From: Lampris incognitus
Lineage: Eukaryota > Chordata > Actinopteri > Lampriformes > Lampridae
Direction of reading: 5' to 3'
Length of the DNA stretch: 64,000 nucleotides
Assembly: GCF_029633865.1 (NCBI RefSeq)
Contig: NC_079219.1
Coordinates: forward strand, 50,503,682-50,567,681
Shown one piece after another: positions 29,371-58,687 of the stretch. A program made the position numbers and the translations under genes. Each line of letters begins with the position of its first letter. Position 1 is the first letter of the stretch. The notes beneath the pieces are model-generated. The model was given only the letters and a program-made list of their open reading frames with translations. It was not told the DNA's origin and made no database searches.

Positions 29371-29759
29371 TTGAGAGGTAGATATCCTTGCAGCTAGAAC
29401 GCAGTTCGGTCCCCGCGTCCTTCTGCTCCTCCCACCACTCCTTCCGGTAACGGGCCCACTCAGGGAGGTTTTGAGGTCGCGGCAGTGTGCTGTATAGTGC
29501 CTTCACGGGAGATTTAAGGGGGGTTATAGTTGTCATTGCAAAATGTGCCCTTTTTAGTGGCTATTGGGGGTCCCTTTTCCCTTCCAAATTTTTTTTTGGG
29601 GGGGAGGGGTCTCCAAACCTTTGTTGGTTTGCGTCTCCTAACGGTGCGCGTCTGAATCAGAGCGACTGTGGTCGTCACCCATGTGATGAGCACGAGGGAG
29701 GTTAGGCAATGGGTTCAACCAAATTCGAGCCGCTGTGCTGTTGCAGCTGTCATCCGGAT

Positions 29760-30150
29760 AGTTCGAAATGAGACCTGGTAAGTAACTGTATGTGATGTAG
29801 TCTTACCGGTACAGTAATATGAACTGTACTTTCATAATGACAAGGCTCTATCACTAAAACTATTCAAATGTCTCTACAGAACTGCAGGAAAACCAGTATC
29901 TGGTGGAAGAGGTTGACTGTTCTCCCCAGAGCAGGAGACCCACATATGGTCATTGCAAATAACTGCATCAGACTCGGAGACCTGCAGGACCACGTATTGG
30001 CAGATAGCACCGTATTCCCAAAGGGCAACAGAGTGACTCTGTCTGCACTGTCTCGTCTACTGGAGCGCAGTAGAACTGGGATGAAGCAGCTGCACAGAGC
30101 CCATGTAGGAGTAAACTCAGGCCGTGTAAAACAACAGAATATGTGCAGGT
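29760..30150 (+). pseudogene. Tc1/IS630-like transposase, N-terminal fragment
   Basis: Frame fragments encode VTLSALSRLLERSRTGMKQL, which I match from memory to the helix-turn-helix linker of a fish IS630/Tc1-type transposase (RVLHRHQMRMKQLYRVPF-like). It is broken by frame changes. The C-terminal piece lies 1.7 kb downstream at 31900-32372. Confidence 0.5.
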
Positions 30151-31139
30151 AGAGTAAGCGATAAGAATTCTTGGATATTCCGTTTTTAAATATTCATTAA
30201 CAAGGTCTTGTCGGTGGAATCTAGATCGTTATATTGAGGCAGAAACAACCTTTCAGTCGCAAGGTAGGAGCTGCAGTCACTTTTTGGCAAGTGGAATGGT
30301 AATCAGGGGCGGGGATCACTTTTTGGCACAACACAACACCTGCACGGCACAACACCTGCACGGCACAACACCTGCCGCAAGCAAAACGAAACGGGAGGAA
30401 CAGAGTTTATGAGTGCAGCGTGTGAGACCTGTTAATAAAATAAAAATTAAAAATTGAAGTTCAGCAGAAACTTAACGGGAAAAAACGTCTCTCTTAATGG
30501 GGGACCCCCCCACATGGATCAAGGGACTGCGGTTTCCATGGAAACTGCATTGGTGTTTTTGGAAAGTAATCAGGCAACTTACTATGAAAATAACCATGGA
30601 CAGAAAAGAACACTGTGCTATATGGAGCATTTTGAGTAAGTTCGATGTGTATTTGCCCACAATTTCTTGGGGTATTTTAACGCTAGCTAGCTATCCTAGC
30701 TAAACTTGAGTATTACAGGCAGCAGTTGGCAGCAGGGAGTAGCTGGTGCAAGATAGCTAACGTTAGTTAAACTGGTTGTGTATCACAGGCAACAATAAAT
30801 ATTGGGCTTGTTATGTCTGCACACATCGACAGTGCTGCATTTGATTTGGTGCTGTTCTATTGTGCTGGGATCGATTGGTGATGCCTGCGGGCTCTGGGTT
30901 GTTTGATCGGGTCTGCCTGTGATGCTGTGTCAGTCTAAATAAAGAATGCAACGTAGCGGTTGTGTCGAGCGACAGCGCTGTGTCCTGACGTGATTTCTAA
31001 ATACAATATGGCTATTTTGTGTACAGTCACAAGCCGATGGTTAAACCAAGGCCAGCCGATTTTCATATTGGCATATAGCAGGGATAGGATATGTCACCCC
31101 GTGGACCCACTACTCACGGGGATGAGCACTGGGGTAGGG

Positions 31140-31400
31140 TGCAATGCAGGCCAGGTGGCAGGCAAAGGCGGGGACTCGGGGCGTGCCGACTTCCGGCACG
31201 TTCCCAGTTGGTCCTCGAGGAGACCCCGAGGTAGACCCAGAGCTCGCTGGAGGGTCTACATGTCCATTCTGGCCTGGGAACGCCTTGGGATCCACCAGGA
31301 GGAGCTGGAGGGCGTTGCTGGGGAGAGGGGCGTCTGGAGTGCCCTACTTAGCTTGCTGCCACCGTGACCCGACCCCGGAGAAGTGGCTGAAGATGAGATG
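31140..31400 (+). mobile_element. Non-LTR retroposon 3'-end fragment
   Basis: Encodes RPRGRPRARWRVYMSILAWE and ELEGVAGERGVWSALLSLLP before a CCCGACCCCGGAGAAGTGGC end with short GATGA repeats. This phrase is common at fish LINE/SINE 3' ends. The clade is not determined. It lies between the two transposase fragments. Confidence 0.55.
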
Positions 31401-31899
31401 AGATGAAGGAGGATATGTAACTACATGGGTAATTTTGATAGCCGGAACCTTTACTTTGTCCTTTGCCTGCTTTCACCTCTGAGATATCCTTCATCTAGTC
31501 TCGGGACTGTATTGCACTTGGCTATCTATCAGTGTCTAATGTCAGCATGTTTGGGGGCTGACAGTGGATGTCAGTTCTACCTGTGACAATCTTGCTGATG
31601 GTGGCACTGATGTCAACATTCCCTGCTCCTTAATGTGCTGCAGTATAGCTCGGAGTAGCGACATCCGTAGGTCTGACACGCTCTCAGTATTTGGGAAAAC
31701 ATGCGTAGGTGTGTGCTTGTCAGACAACTTAGACACGTCGGTTATGTGGCTTTCATAAACTTTTTATTGTTTTACATGACGCAAACGTGTCTATGATGTG
31801 TTATGTCATCCATGTAAGCAGGTTAACGTCATGGCATCGTAATACACATAAAAAGCGCAAGCAGCTTTTAAAGGTGATCCCTGGAAGGAGGCCGTTGAC

Positions 31900-32372
31900 A
31901 TCTAGCAGCAGTACAGAAGGCCCTCTGAAAAAGGTGTGAAGACGACGAAGCCATCGTTGTCCCCAGCACTTGTCAAAGTAAATTGATGCCCATGCTAAAT
32001 CCGGGTGAATAGGGGCCAGAGCAGCCCAGGGAAGTTCTCATCTGGGACACGTTAGTTGCCACCGAGCTGCTTTGGTACCATAACTGGTTCAGAGGTCACC
32101 CACATCTTGTCACACTCGGTCTCCCCCTATACTCCCCGTTCTTGAATCCTACTGAAGTATCCTTCTCTGCATGGGGTTGGAAGGTGGATGATCGCCAGCC
32201 CCCCAGTGCATACCTCTTCTACAGGCAATGGAGGCGGCTTGTGGAGACATCGATCAGGGGTCATGCCAGGCCTGGATACAGCACTCCACCCAATACTTTC
32301 CAAGACAACATTGCATGTGATGTGGATGAAGTCTTATGGCCAGACCCACAAAGAAGGCGAGATTTAGCCTAA
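31900..32372 (+). pseudogene. Tc1/IS630-like transposase, C-terminal fragment
   Basis: LNPTEVSFSAWGWKVDDRQP resembles the last DDE catalytic block (NPTE) of IS630/Tc1-type transposases, and ENIACDVDEVLWPDP-like sequence follows (NIACDVDEVLWPDPQRRRDL). Upstream, DTLVATELLWYHNWFRGHPH-like sequence is in a shifted frame. A dead copy. Confidence 0.55.
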
Positions 32373-32379
32373 TTTTATT

Positions 32380-32990
32380 CTCTTCTTTTTTTTTCTAACA
32401 AAAACGTTTTCTTCTTCTACTGCACTTTTGTTGTTCAAGTAGAGTAAGAACATTTTACATACAAATTGTGCATGCCCCATTGCTGTGATTGGTTCCTGTA
32501 GTATGCTGCCTGGAGAATGCCACTTTTCAAGCCCCTTGAGGGTTTTAAGGCAATTCTCCTTCACATGGTTTCCAATTAAATATTGTATTTTTTTTCATAT
32601 GTGTAAATAAAGGATCAATCAAGGATCTTTACACATTTGGATAGCTGTGTGTATGTGTGTTTACTACATGTATGACAAAACTTTATTGCAAACTGCCATA
32701 CCCTGCACACAGAAAAAGCATTTTTCATTTATACTATCAGCATGTAGTTGGTGCATCATGTGCTTGTTCAAATGATGGTTTGTGTACCGTATTGACGCAA
32801 AAAAAAGAAATTAAAGAGTTTGAAGATCTTTGCAAGAGATGTATAATGTTTTGTTGGTTTGGTCTAAAGTTTTGTGGTTAGTGTGCAAAATAGCCTATAG
32901 TTTCAAAGATAGAGCCTAAGCAATCAGAAGAAAAAAGCTAAGCAATTAAACAGAGCGGCTGCAACTAAGCCTCTTGTCAAATGAAAGTGA
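32380..32990. other. Unannotated intergenic stretch
   Basis: AT-rich. No supported gene. Confidence 0.5.
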
Positions 32991-32993
32991 CTG

Positions 32994-32999
32994 TTTATT
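32994..32999 (-). terminator. Polyadenylation signal, Ly6-type gene
   Basis: Minus-strand AATAAA 30 bases past the Ly6 stop codon, giving an unusually short 3' UTR. Confidence 0.7.
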
Positions 33000-33028
33000 G
33001 TGTGTGTAAGCCCACAGATACACATTCA

Positions 33029-33277
33029 TCACCACACTGAATAGGAAATAAGGAGCGTTAGCAGCATGCCTCTCCAGTAAGGGGCAGTAGGGCCAGTAGC
33101 TGTGTTACAAAGGTGTGTACTGCAGCATTCATTGGTGAAGGTGAAGTTGAGTCCCATGGCGTATTTTTCACCGGTGAGGCCACACAGAGGCGGGAGGACA
33201 CAACTCTTCTCATACAACACCACACGGAAGTCTCCTGAAAACCAGAGTATGCGTTATAAATGTCAATGTGGTGAAGA

Positions 33278-33368
<91 letters not shown>

Positions 33369-34541
33369 CCCAGCAGTTCAGTTGACTCAGGGTTAATAGG
33401 TACACTGTCTCTTTAAGAGTCCCGACCGTGAGCACAGAGCGAGAGAGTTCGCGGGTTCACTCGAGTAAAATGGCGGAGAAGAGAGAAGGCTTCGCCCGGT
33501 GTTGCCAGCCTCTAACCTTTCTTGTTTTCAAATCACCGCTCTCTGCCATGTTTTCCTGCTAGGTGAGCGCATGTATTGTACCAGTATTTGTTTTGTGAAA
33601 AGAGGTTATTTTCTTGTGGATGAGTAAATGTGCCTTTTACGAAGTCAGAAGGCTAATCGCTAGCAAATTGCTAATCGCTAGCTAGTAGCTAATTGCTAAT
33701 GGCTAGCTAATATTCTTAATGCTTAATATACTCTACCCATCGTATACGGAGTTCTAAATTACTACGCTTGACTAAATGGTAGAGAAGAGAGAAGGCTTAG
33801 CCAAGTGTTGCCAGCCTCTAGTCTTTCTTATTTTCAAATCACAGCTCTCTGCCATGTTCTCCTGCTAGCTGATGGAGGGGACGGGAGCTGAGTAGATACC
33901 AGCATTCTCCTTGGACACTGAAGACGAGTTGGGCACCATCACCTACTTCTGTTCTTGGGTCACTTGAGTATCACAGAGCATGTTTCTTTGATATCGAGCG
34001 CTATAATACTTTTTTTTGTACCTAATATGTTTTGTTTCAGCTGTTTACTGGGAGTGTTTTTGCACAGATCGAGGAGTATCAAATCAAGGACAGGCTAAAG
34101 ACATTCCTTTCTGCGAGGTTTAACTGTTCATTGGTAAACAACAGTAAAAAAAATGTCTTTCACTGAAAGAAAAAAAGATGTTGAACAAGAACTTGATTTT
34201 TTCGCTAAAGTTTCTTAATAGCTAAACTACATTGTCATTCATTCATGTTTGTTATATTGTCATTTATTCATGTCATTCGTTCTCTTTCATTTATAAGTCA
34301 TAACTTACAAATTACAGAAGATAATTTATCTAATTTTATTTATGTATTTTGTGCATTTACTTAAAACAAAAGGTTGACATTTTTATATGAAAGAAGATAT
34401 GTTCCAGTCCATTAGTTGATTGTTTGTACTTAGGTAACATACTACTACCAGACCCTGGTATATATCTACTGTTACAGTACAAGTTAACTCTGGTCTCATC
34501 TTGATTTATTTCTATTTAAAGAGGGACAAATAGATACTTGG

Positions 34542-34608
<67 letters not shown>

Positions 34609-37600
34609 GATGATCACCAATTACCAATTACACCTTTAAGTGGTTGAAAAAGGGGGGTCCATACTAACAATTGTCCATGTATATGCTCCATACTTGCACT
34701 GAATTAAATCACACTCTAATGATACACTCAGCTAAATGATTTTAATGTTAACATACAAGATGTCCTTGTGCCAATTCGCTGATCAAGGCTTAGATGTAAA
34801 TGGCATGGGATGCACTAATTCAATAACTATATACTAATCACACGACTTTCGCTTTAAGGGTGTTTTCACACTTGATCCCTGTCAGCCCTCAAAACAAACC
34901 CAGAGCGATTAGTCAAAATTTTTGCTCATATGTGAACACTCAAAACAAACTCAGACCTCTCTGAATTCAAGTCAGTATTGCGGTTTACTTAACCTGTGCA
35001 TTGTGAACACAAAGCACTCCAGGTTCGCTTCGCCTTTGCCATTGTATTGTAGCGACCGGAGGAAGTGGTCGCTCCGACTGTCGATGGTCTGCGCTGGGGG
35101 AACGCAAGGGCTCATGGAACTGTTAATGTTCGAATTGAAATTGTTATGATTTATGCTAAATGTTTACGTGTTCAAATGTTTGGTTCATGTTGGGATGTTT
35201 AGTTTGTTTAGGGGTTTGACTCGGACTAAATAGAAGACTGTTTACTGACTGACTGACTGACTGTAGGACCATGATTTAGACTAAACGTTGCCGGATGTGA
35301 CGTCGGGGGGGGGGGTCATTGTGTAGTTGTTCTGTTCCTGAGGCAAATAAGCGAGTATTCCTGGGACCGTGTGGTGTATGGGGCACGGGGATTGCTATTA
35401 AACGGAAATCTCTGCTGGGGCCCTGAGTGGACAGATGTGTCAGTGCTGGGGCCTGAGGTAAAGGCCTACCATTGTCAATGGGGCAACTTTGAGCTCCATG
35501 ATGGGTTGGCGTACTGGAAGCGGCAAGCTCCTGGACAAGGGAATGACCTCCTGCAGCTATTAGAGCCCATGTGCACCGTCCCCAGGTTCTCCAGATGGTC
35601 CATGGCTCGATGGGGACCGGGCACTAGGGGAACGCCAAGACCCTCCACCGCCTCAGGGGGCAGTTCTACTGGCCTGGTTGTTGACGAGACGTGGAGCTAC
35701 TCGTGCACTGCTTCAACTCCTGCACCCCCCAGAAGGGACCAACCCAGCACTCCCATGCCCCACTGCAACAGTACTTGGTGTTCGGGGCCCAGCCCTAGCC
35801 TGAGAATGCCGAGGAATAGAAATGGACTACTATCGAAGACTTAAGGGACCGCCTGCAGGTGGTCCACAACTACACCTGCCGGGCCGAGGCCAACTCTGGA
35901 GCAGAAGAGGACCCATGACACATGATTTCTTGGGCAGGCCTTTGTTCCAGGGGACAAGATATGGATGTATTGTGCCGTTCGCAAGAAGGGGATTTCCCCC
36001 AAGCTTTGCAGCCACTGGTAGGGGCCCAGTGAGGTCGTGGGCCAGCTGTCTGAGGTGGTGTACCAGATACACATGCCCGGCTGGAGGCGCATGGTGGCGC
36101 TGCACCAGGACAGACTCTCCCCATACCAACTGCTTGCTCTGTCTGTTGTTGGAAAGGGGGCGACAGCAGCACCCCATGCGCCAGTCAGTGTGACTCTCCT
36201 CCAGTTGCACTTCCTGTGAGCCCCAGACGTCCTGTTTGCCAGCAATGGCACCCTGGGCATTTGAGTGACTGCGTTGGGTGATGGGGTCATTGAGGACGGC
36301 TGATCCCTTAAATGGGGGCTATGTAGCAACCGGAGGAGGCAGTCGTTTTTTCGACTGGTCTGTGCTGGGGGAGTGCAAAGGCTTATGGGACTGTTAATGT
36401 TCGCGTTGAAATTGTTATGACTTATGTTAAATTTTTACGTGTTCAAATGTTTGGTTCATGTTAGGGTTTTCAGTTTGTTTGGGGGTTTGACTCGGACTAA
36501 ATAGAAGACAGTTTACTGACTGACTGACAGACTGTAGGACCGTGACTTAGACTAACGTTGCCGCTTGTGACCTTGGGGGCGGGGGGTCCATTGTGGTGTT
36601 GTTCTTTTTCCAAAGGCAGGTGTATGGGGCGTTGTATGGGACACGGGGATTGCCAATAACCGGAAATCTCTGCCTCTGTCATCTGTTCTTCCACGCAAGC
36701 TCGCCAGAATATTTTAGCCCTGTAGGCTTGCCGTAGTCATGTCACACGCTGGTGCCCTGCCGGGACGCTCGAAAACCAAATAGTTTGAAGTCACGGAACA
36801 TGACCGCGGGTAACGCTAGCAAGACTAGTGGACGACGAGTAGTTCTGGTCCGAGGAAGAAACTAATACACTTCTCCAAAGATGGAACTAAGAACACATCA
36901 AACGGCAACTGTCTATAAGGCACAGAAACGCTAAGGTTTCCTCCAATTTTCGGTTCATATTGTAACGTGCACGGATAAATAGACTCGTTAGCGCTTGGCT
37001 AGCGGGTCGGATCTCTTAGTCGGCTGGTTAACGTTGTCACCCGCGGTGCGGGAGATACAAGTTCGCGACCCGGCTGTGGCGACGGTTCCCGGGCGGCCCA
37101 CCTGGATTCGCTGCAATATGAAAGCGAGGGGCTTCATTAGGAGCGCGCTGTAGTGCTACGTCAAAGTAAAAAAAAAAACAAAAAACACGTCAGTAGTACT
37201 TTACCACATGCGATAAAATGAGAAAAAAAACCATAATCCAAAGAAGTAAAGCTCTCAGCTCCAGAGCAACTATCAGAGCTGAAGTGGACCAGAAAGAGAA
37301 CTGAACGTAGTCCCTTTTCTGTTGGTCCACTTTAATGGGACTGGGTTTGGCTTAAAAAGGCGTTTATGTGAAAGCACCCTAACTGTGTGTCCTGGAATCA
37401 TAAGTTGTGTATTTAATTTCTGACAGAATTACAGTCAGGTGATCCCTGGTTGTTCAGGGCATCACCATGGAGTCCTTGTACTGTAAAAGTAACCATCAGA
37501 ATACACACAGCTTGGCATGAGTCTTTTCAAATTTCACGATCAAACCTTTTGTCAGTTGGTTCGAATATTTGATGCGGGTAACTCCAATTTTCAATTTTGT

Positions 37601-38077
37601 ACTAAGCAGTTTATTCAAGAGTACTATTAGTTACTTATTTTAAAGTAAAAATCAGTGAGTATACTTTCTGTTTATTTTTTATGTACTTATCAGAGATATA
37701 CTAAACAAAATTATACTTAAGTGTACTTACAAGTATACTACTAGTACATATACTTGAACTTTACTTGAACTTGAACTTTACTTGGAAGTTTACTTAATAA
37801 AATAAACTTCAGGTATACTCTTTTTTGGTAAGGGCGGAGGTTCAAATGGTGATTTGAGGGCATCTTTCATAACTCATGGACAGTGGACGCCACCCACAAC
37901 CTACCTGCCGTTTTAAAAGGAGCTACACAGGCCAGGCGGTGTTTTCATGATGTCGTTTTCTTTACGTGTGGCAATACAGATTTTTCTGAAAGCAGCATTG
38001 TTCAAATTTATTCTGACAAATCTTAATGATAAAGCTGCTGTCTCGCACACGCACAAAACCAAACCACCTACAGGACA

Positions 38078-38172
<95 letters not shown>

Positions 38173-38869
38173 TTGGTTCAGCATTCAATCGATTGTTAAG
38201 AAATGAGTAAAGCCTGGAAGGCGCGTCACCTCTCTCACCCACGGCTCTGCTGGACAGACAGAGCTGGCCGGGAGGACACTTCATGGGGAACCTGATGCAG
38301 TCCAGCGGGGAAATGGTGGGAAACACACAGGTATAGCAGAACAGGGGGACTGAAAGACAGATGGGGTTGTAATCAGACTCTGGCTTTGAAAAGTTCAGAG
38401 ATGCATGAATGGCATTTGAATTTCCTTTCAAAACGCTAATATATCCATGCGACCTCGGGGAAATGAAGATGTCAATAGCCCAATGTTGGCTGAAATATCT
38501 TTTAATGGCCCAAAGAAAGCCTCCAACAGTACTAGTATTCAGTTTTACCTTGATACCATTAATAGTTTTGTTGCTATAGCTACAACATATGTTTCTGTTG
38601 CTGTACATCCTGCTTGGGAATGAACCTGTGCATTTCACAAGTTTCTGCACACTAGTTTGGTCGATGCAATGCTCCAACAATTGTAGAAAGAATGTATTAT
38701 CCAACGCTACATATCTATTTGTCTATTGTCCTACATGTGCACGCGTGAGCGCGCGCGCGCGCACACACACACACATACACACATATACACACACACACGT
38801 CTGTGACGTTCACGTACCCGCAGCTGGAAGTAAACACAGGAAAAGCAGCGCGCGACAGAGCTTTGACAT
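33029..38869 (-). CDS. GPI-anchored Ly6/uPAR protein, SPACA4/Bouncer-like (complete, three exons)
   Basis: A small cell-surface three-finger protein. Exon 1 (38818-38869) encodes the signal peptide MSKLCRALLFLCLLPAA and ends at donor GTACGTG. Exon 2 (38239-38349) encodes PLFCYTCVFPTISPLDC and CPPGQLCLSS. Exon 3 (33029-33234) encodes GDFRVVLYEKSC, CGLTGEKYAMGLNFTFTNE, CCSTHLCN and a hydrophobic tail (YWRGMLLTLLISYSVW). Both junctions are phase 1 with AG/GT borders. The 122-residue product has ten cysteines after the signal, the LCYxC start and CCxxxLCN end of LU domains, one NFT glycosylation site and a tail fit for a GPI anchor. Size, exon layout and the SCxLxxLCG spacing resemble SPACA4 and fish Bouncer, which act at the gamete surface. 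Orthology is not proven; other Ly6 genes share this layout. Intron 2 is 5 kb and holds a gypsy fossil. Confidence 0.85.
33279..33366. repeat. (AC)n microsatellite
   Basis: 44 AC units close to the Ly6 exon 3 acceptor (45 bases upstream of the exon on the minus strand). Confidence 0.95.
33470..33868 (+). other. Tandemly duplicated 30-codon micro-ORF
   Basis: Two 93-base open frames of equal length lie at 33470-33562 and 33776-33868. The first reads MAEKREGFARCC...FLVFKSPLSAMFSC, the second MVEKREGLAKCC...FLIFKSQLSAMFSC. The first starts in AAAATGGCGG and is followed at once by GTGAGC, like a 5' exon with a donor. About ten base changes separate them and most amino-acid changes are conservative. 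It is antisense to the Ly6 intron. Whether it is expressed is unknown. Confidence 0.3.
34544..34607. repeat. (AC)n microsatellite
   Basis: 32 AC units within Ly6 intron 2. The surrounding stretches 33870-34540 and 34610-35045 show nothing else. Confidence 0.95.
35048..36680 (+). mobile_element. Short Ty3/gypsy fossil with both LTRs
   Basis: Two diverged direct repeats of ~360 bp (35048 to ~35415 and 36322 to ~36680) begin TGTAGC and share the TTTGACTCGGACTAAATAGA block. They enclose about 900 bp that retains only integrase-like coding remnants. It is broken in many places and internally deleted. LTR divergence is clearly visible by eye, so it is old compared with the 50497 element. It sits in intron 2 of the Ly6 gene. 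Confidence 0.75.
36985..37115 (+). mobile_element. tRNA-derived SINE, family B
   Basis: A-box-like CTTAGTCGGCTGGTTAACG, GCGGTGCGGGAGATAC, B-box-like AGTTCGCGACCC, then GGATTCGCTGCAATATG end. Same family as the 7893 and 39885 copies. Confidence 0.65.
37580..37830. repeat. Degenerate AAGTATACTT-rich repeat
   Basis: Short words of the ACTTAAGTGTACTT / AGTATACT kind recur on both strands through an AT-rich stretch of the Ly6 intron. Possibly the end of a non-autonomous element. Confidence 0.5.
38090..38168. repeat. (AC)n microsatellite
   Basis: About 39 AC units, 70 bases beyond the Ly6 exon 2 donor. Confidence 0.95.
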
Positions 38870-39049
38870 CACTGTTATTGTCCCTCTCCCCAAACAAAGA
38901 GAAGACTGACAAACCGGAGCGACTCGTCCAGTTCCTGAAGGCTTTCCCCGGCTTGTTCTGAGTCTGGATCACCGCAGCCGGCACAGCTTCGTCCTTATTC
39001 GCTCCTCCTCCTCCCCCCCCACCACCCCCCAGCAGGTAAACGGGTGTTT

Positions 39050-39884
39050 TTCGCCCTCGCCGCTGACGGGTGGGTCGTCCCTCCTCGGCTGGCCCCAGCT
39101 GGCGAGATGTGCGAGTAAATCCTCACAGGTTCGTTATCAAATCACGTCCATCAGCTGCAGGAATCCCCCCCCCCTTTGATTCAATAAGGTCATTAGCTCC
39201 CCGACCGTAACCCTGATGGAAGCTGAGCTAAGTGTGGCAGCCCGACGCTCGCCCGGGGAGACTGTACCCAATCAAACACGCGCGCGCGCACACGCACACA
39301 GTTGGGCGCTGGCACGCGGCCATATGCATTTGCTCCTTTGTGAGATTGAATTTCAGCGTTTCTTAACACGGTGCATTTACATACTGCACAGGCTTGTTCC
39401 CTGTACAGTAATTCAGCAACCTGTGTTTATCAAATTAGCCCCTCTTCCTTAATGAGAGACGTGTTGTTACATGGACCGGACCGTCAAGTGACCGGCAGTC
39501 CCATGACAAGCTGAGTGGTGAGGAGGTAGGGTGGCTACTGAGAGGGCCAGAAGGACTCTTACCACACCACGAAACACCATCCAAATACAGCTGCTAGCGT
39601 CCTGTGCTTCGCTAGACCGTTTACTTGGTACCTCACTCTCCTCTTTCAAAACCCCTCTCTCAAGAGCCACCCGTTTAAATCTTCTGTTAAACTTCCGAGT
39701 TTCCTCCTCTTTTCTCTCTCCCACCATTTTGTCCTATGCGACATTCTCTTCTCTTTCTTTCGCTTATCTTTCTGTCTGTTTAATGCCACTCTCGTTGCGT
39801 TGCTTTAGTAGTAATTGTCAGTTTTTATACTGATCTCTATGTATTTCTTCAGAGTACCACAAATAAAATGTGTTATCATTCATA
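39050..39884. other. Intergenic stretch between Ly6 and tektin-like genes
   Basis: GC-rich upstream of the Ly6 start, then featureless. No TATA box or exon that I can support. Confidence 0.45.
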
Positions 39885-40027
39885 TTGTAGCGAATTCGGG
39901 GGGCAGCCCGGGAACCGCCACGCGAACCAATGTCTCCCACTCCTCAAGCGACAACGTTAACCAGTCGACTAAAGGGTCCGACCCGTTAGCCAAGGGCCAA
40001 CGTGTCTACTTATCCATGCACGTTACA
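39885..40027 (-). mobile_element. tRNA-derived SINE, family B (reverse)
   Basis: Reverse copy with the ATTGTAGCGAATTCGGGGGG end at 39885 and CAACGTTAACCAGTCGACTA (A-box side) at 39953. Confidence 0.65.
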
Positions 40028-40342
40028 GTATTATTTCCGTTATTATCGTTTGCTGGATAACAGTTTTGTCCGATCATGGCCAGGTCTGAGCTGCCTAAGC
40101 TCTGCAGGGTAGACGCGGCTTAGTGGTTCAAGGTGATGCTTAGTTCTCCCAAAAGAAGAAACCAAACAGACATTTGACACAGGAGGACAGAACGGAAGAG
40201 CAAGTCAAGTCTCGATTCGTTTAGATTTCTTTAATGACCATTATTAATGTAGGATAGTGGATTAAGCTTATTACTTTTTGGAAAAAAAATGACAAGTACC
40301 ATCGTACAAGTCAACACATTCTTGTCCCACGATGTCTACACA

Positions 40343-40425
40343 ACCAGAATCCTGTTTATTGGCCATGTAAGATTGCGCATACATGGAATTTGACTCCGGT
40401 TTTGGGGCTCTTCGTCTTACAGACG
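40343..40425 (+). repeat. Dispersed fish repeat, second copy
   Basis: CCAGAATCCTGTTTATTGGC and TACATGGAATTTGACTCCGG match the 24303 unit. It contributes TTTATT at 40355-40360, which on the minus strand is AATAAA and a possible poly(A) signal about 345 bases beyond the tektin-like stop codon. Confidence 0.5.
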
Positions 40426-40699
40426 CCTTTGCAAAAGCACTGATACATGACACACAAGGATCCTACTTTGTATGCCGGCGTTTTGATATATGACGTCGTG
40501 GGATGAGAATGGGCTGGACAGTGTGGAATGAAGACATTGTGGGACGAGACATATTTCCACAATACTGTCACAAAATGCACTTCAGTGGAATGCAAATGCT
40601 TATCACAGCTTATTCCGCGACTTCACTGACACAACACTCACCGTCACTTCACATCACGCACTCTCATTGGAGCAAGAGTCACGGCGGGGGGGGGGGTGT

Positions 40700-57827
<17,128 letters not shown>

Positions 57828-58172
57828 TCCTCAAAGAGGATAACCTGGATTGTGCACCATCGACCATCAGCGAAACAAGAGCGGAAACTATTAATTATAC
57901 AGTGTTGAGGTATCAGCTCCATAGAAACTGTTCCTTTGGTAACTGGAGATTGAACCGGATTGGCGATTAGGGTGTGAGGACAGGGGAGGGGGGTGGATGA
58001 GGTGCTGACTGTAATCTAATATGCGGTGATCACATTTCATCCACCAACACACCAACAACACTATCACTGACTGCACAACATGCACCGAAGCAGTGGCGTA
58101 AGGTGGCTATGACGGGCCCTACTGCAGGCTAGTTGTGCTAGTAGTTATGAAGCACGCACACATGCCCAACAT

Positions 58173-58227
<55 letters not shown>

Positions 58228-58687
58228 CCATCCATCCATTTAGTGGGGCAGCGTAGCTCCAATATTCATAAGGATTGTGAATTAAGCGATAAAAGCACCA
58301 AACTATATAGCTTAATATATTCAGAAGAAATTGGGATATGGAGCCACTGAAAATTAACCCCGTAGTGGCCATGGCAGGCATGGAGGTTATTATATTGCTT
58401 TTAGCGGGGCTGTGACCTCCCTAAATTTCATATCAGCCATTATGACGAGACAGAGGAGAATGTTACCTTTCCAGAGATACCAATATTATTGTTCTGGTCC
58501 AAACAGAACCAGGGATATGCCATTTTAAATATCGGATGTCACCAATGCATGTTGAAAAAACTAAGTTGATAAGCAGTTACTTTTGTAAATAAAAAAAAAC
58601 AATAAAAAAACCAATAAACACTGTTGAAGTACTGAATTGTGTATTGTTTCCTGCAATCGCTGGTTCTAAACCTTGCCCAACAGAAGA
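57828..58687. other. Upstream region of the tektin-like gene
   Basis: Contains a (TG)n tract at 58176-58219. No promoter motif that I can defend and no other gene seen. Confidence 0.5.
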
